Shown piece by piece: positions 62,527-64,000 of a stretch of 64,000 nt of DNA (its first letter is position 1; the number at the start of each line of letters is the position of its first letter). The DNA comes from Ramlibacter tataouinensis TTB310 (GTDB taxonomy: Bacteria; Pseudomonadota; Gammaproteobacteria; Burkholderiales; Burkholderiaceae_C), in contig NC_015677.1 of assembly GCF_000215705.1 (NCBI RefSeq), forward strand, positions 2,244,001-2,308,000. The letters run 5' to 3'. Below the pieces are notes generated by a model, which was given only the letters and a program-made list of their open reading frames with translations, made no database searches and had not been told where the DNA came from. Position numbers and translations under genes: made by a program.

Positions 62527-63273
62527 TCAGGAATGCTTGAGCCATACGCCGTCGTCGCGGCGGCAGGCCGTGCCGCTGGCGCGCTTCCAGCCCAGCGCCG
62601 TCTGCTGCTCGAAGGTGTACGGACGGCAGAAGCGCCCCTGGTTCTGCGTGACCTGGCCGGGCACCACCGCGTAGGGGCCGGCGTCGGTGGCCCACTGCAC
62701 GCGCCGGCCGGGCGGCGCGAACTCCAGCACCTGGCCAACGCAGGCCTGGTTGTTGGCGTCCATGCGCCGGCCGATCTCGCCGCCCACCAGCACGCCCGCC
62801 ACGGCGCCACCCACGGTGGCCAGCACGCGGCCGTCGCCGCTGCCGATCTGGTTGCCCAGCACGCCGCCGACGATGCCGCCCAGCACATGGCCCACGGTCT
62901 GACTCTGGCAGCGGGACACCCCGGAGGCCGGCACGTCGGGCGCCCGCTGCGGCGCATACACCGGCGCGCCCTGCTGCACCACGATCCAGGGCGGGTAGAC
63001 CACGGCGGGCGCCGCATGCACGGCGACCGGACGCGCGCCCTTGCACTTGCGCTCCTCCTTGAAGTCGCCGTTCTTCTCCCACTTGCGTTCGATCTTGCAG
63101 TTGCCCTCCCAGAACTCTTCCTTGTGTTCCTTGTGTTCCTTGTGCTTGTGGTGCCCGTGCTTGTGGCCCCGACCGCGGCGGTCGTCATCGTCATCGTCGT
63201 CGGCCAGGGTCGGGGCGGAGACGAGCACCGCCAGGGCGGACAGCAGCAGCGGGAGGAATCGGCGTGGGCGCAT
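62527..63273 (-). CDS. Glycine-zipper 2TM-domain protein with Asp- and His/Lys-rich segment
   Basis: A 248-residue exported protein. After the signal peptide (FLPLLLSALAVLVSAPTLA) comes seven consecutive Asp, then a His/Lys/Glu-rich run (GRGHKHGHHKHKEHKEHKEE) that could bind metal ions. The middle holds the glycine-zipper (VGHVLGGIVGGVLGNQIGSG, DGRVLATVGGAVAGVLVGGEIG), a segment that inserts into the outer membrane in SlyB-like proteins. The C-terminal part has CRPYTFEQQTALGWKRASGTACRRDDGVW. The start at 63273 gives a clean signal peptide. Confidence 0.8.
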   Translation of the reverse strand: MRPRRFLPLLLSALAVLVSAPTLADDDDDDDRRGRGHKHGHHKHKEHKEHKEEFWEGNCKIERKWEKNGDFKEERKCKGARPVAVHAAPAVVYPPWIVVQQGAPVYAPQRAPDVPASGVSRCQSQTVGHVLGGIVGGVLGNQIGSGDGRVLATVGGAVAGVLVGGEIGRRMDANNQACVGQVLEFAPPGRRVQWATDAGPYAVVPGQVTQNQGRFCRPYTFEQQTALGWKRASGTACRRDDGVWLKHS

Positions 63274-63404
63274 GGCTTTACTGCAGAGTTGAGAAACTGA
63301 GCTTTTAACGCAAACCCGGGGGCCCGGACGCGCGGGAACAGGGCTGCAGCCCTTTGTTACCGCCCGGCGATGCGCCCAGCCAACAGCCTCCATAATCGCG
63401 GCCC

Positions 63405-63881
63405 ATGGCCGAGGCGCGTGCCCAGTACTGGCTGATGAAGTCCGAGCCCGATGAGGTCTCGGTGGACGACGCGCTCGCGGCCCTGCAATCGACGGTGCCC
63501 TGGACCGGCGTGCGCAACTACCAGGCCCGCAACTTCATGCGCGACGCCATGCGCATCGGCGACGGCGTCCTGTTCTACCACTCCAGCTGCGCCGAGCCGG
63601 GCATCGTGGGCCTCGCGCGGGTGGCCTCCGCGCCCTACCCCGACCCCACGCAGTTCGACCCGGCCTCGCCCTACTTCGATCCGGCTTCCAAGCAGGAATC
63701 GCCGCGCTGGATGCTGGTGGACGTGCAGGTGACCAGGAAGACGCGCAACCTCACCCTGCCCGAGATGCGGTCCATCCCGCAGCTGGCCGGCATGCTGGTG
63801 CTCAAGAAGGGCAACCGGCTGTCGATCACGCCGGTGGAACCCGGGCACTGGCGGCTGATCGTGGAGCTGCTGGGCGCCTGA
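63405..63881 (+). CDS. EVE-domain protein (YTH-like modified-base reader)
   Basis: A 158-residue EVE-domain protein: QYWLMKSEPDEVSVDDA at the start, WTGVRNYQARNFMRDAMRIGDGVLFYHSS in the middle and MLVLKKGNRLSITPVEPGHWRLIVEL at the end, the bacterial thymocyte nuclear protein 1 pattern. The fold recognises modified bases in nucleic acids and is related to YTH and PUA domains. Start at 63405 fits the family N-terminus. Followed by a strong terminator. Confidence 0.92.
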   Translation: MAEARAQYWLMKSEPDEVSVDDALAALQSTVPWTGVRNYQARNFMRDAMRIGDGVLFYHSSCAEPGIVGLARVASAPYPDPTQFDPASPYFDPASKQESPRWMLVDVQVTRKTRNLTLPEMRSIPQLAGMLVLKKGNRLSITPVEPGHWRLIVELLGA

Positions 63882-63896
63882 ACACGCGGGCAAAAG

Positions 63897-63920
63897 AAAA
63901 GCCGCCCGAAGGCGGCTTTT
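63897..63920. terminator. Bidirectional intrinsic terminator
   Basis: A perfect hairpin with arms AAAAGCCGCC and GGCGGCTTTT around a CGAA tetraloop, with A-run on one side and T-run on the other, so it can stop transcription from both directions. It lies 16 bases after the EVE stop and 17 bases from the 3' end of the convergent gene. Confidence 0.9.
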
Positions 63921-63937
63921 CATGCGCGGCGGCGCAC

Positions 63938-64000
63938 TTACTGGCCGTCGGTGGAGATTTCCTCCGGCTCCGGCCGCGGCTTGCCCTCTTTCTTGGGCAG
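63938..64000 (-). CDS. 3' end of an unidentified gene (rest outside window)
   Basis: A minus-strand frame ending at TAA (63938-63940) after 20 codons, LPKKEGKPRPEPEEIS then TDGQ. The shared terminator just downstream supports a real gene end. The tail is charged and Pro/Glu-rich; no family recognised from so short a piece. Confidence 0.55.
   Translation of the reverse strand: MPKKEGKPRPEPEEISTDGQ

Overview
The window looks like a chromosomal segment of a high-GC betaproteobacterium, most likely of the Comamonadaceae (Ramlibacter/Variovorax-like). The signs are strong G/C third-position bias, long open antisense frames, several orphan tripartite-tricarboxylate (Bug/TctC) binding proteins, a bacterial URC uracil-catabolism cluster and many ATGA/GTGA-coupled operons. 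No rRNA, tRNA, CRISPR array, prophage or insertion sequence was recognised. The family-level placement is inferred from gene content, not from a marker gene.

Layout. 1-4869: the 3' end of a YjgR/HerA-like ATPase gene coupled to a threonine-dehydratase-like gene, then a three-gene URC operon (GTP-cyclohydrolase-II-like URC1, DUF1688 URC4, upp). 4874-8057: a TPR protein, a HupE/UreJ membrane protein and a MipA/OmpV porin-like protein; a GC-rich dispersed repeat forms part of the TPR protein's signal peptide. 8154-15577: a complete BMP-type nucleoside ABC importer, a SnoaL-like gene, a broken AraC gene, a VOC gene and a cytosine-deaminase-like amidohydrolase. Together 1681-15577 reads as a nucleobase/nucleoside uptake, salvage and degradation neighbourhood. 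15586-23430 (minus): a type I restriction-modification operon (hsdM, hsdS, GIY-YIG/DUF4357 protein, ccdA, ccdB, hsdR) with a toxin-antitoxin pair inside it. 23601-30617: a royal-jelly-family protein and three PAS-type hybrid histidine kinases; a fourth lies at 54301-56253.

30773-36210: small stress/detoxification genes. These are two SRPBCC proteins, an AAC(3)-type acetyltransferase, a GST-ArsR-SRPBCC operon with a readable promoter and direct repeats, a secreted lipase with a decayed partial copy nearby, and an FMN-type general stress protein. 36232-40825: a GntR regulator divergent from a catabolic operon (D-2-hydroxyacid dehydrogenase, Bug protein, DapA-family lyase, RraA-family aldolase). 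40852-43752: a second methionine aminopeptidase, VOC, PH-domain and hemerythrin genes, and two tiny overlapping genes.

43989-49990: a TauD-type dioxygenase, a Bug protein, LeuD-like and LeuC-like hydratase subunits and a PEP-mutase/isocitrate-lyase-family lyase, divergent from a GntR/UTRA regulator with a palindrome between them. This resembles a dimethylmaleate/citraconate-type hydratase-lyase pathway and is the best candidate here for an undescribed catabolic system. 50090-54288: a Bug protein, a CaiB/BaiF CoA-transferase and an HMG-CoA-lyase-like enzyme, divergent from a LysR regulator. 56412-64000: a DUF1232 protein, a maleylacetoacetate isomerase-like GST, tandem class-A beta-lactamase-like proteins with an unusual overlap, a non-canonical Nramp transporter, a repeat lipoprotein, a glycine-zipper protein, an EVE-domain protein, a terminator and the tail of one more gene.
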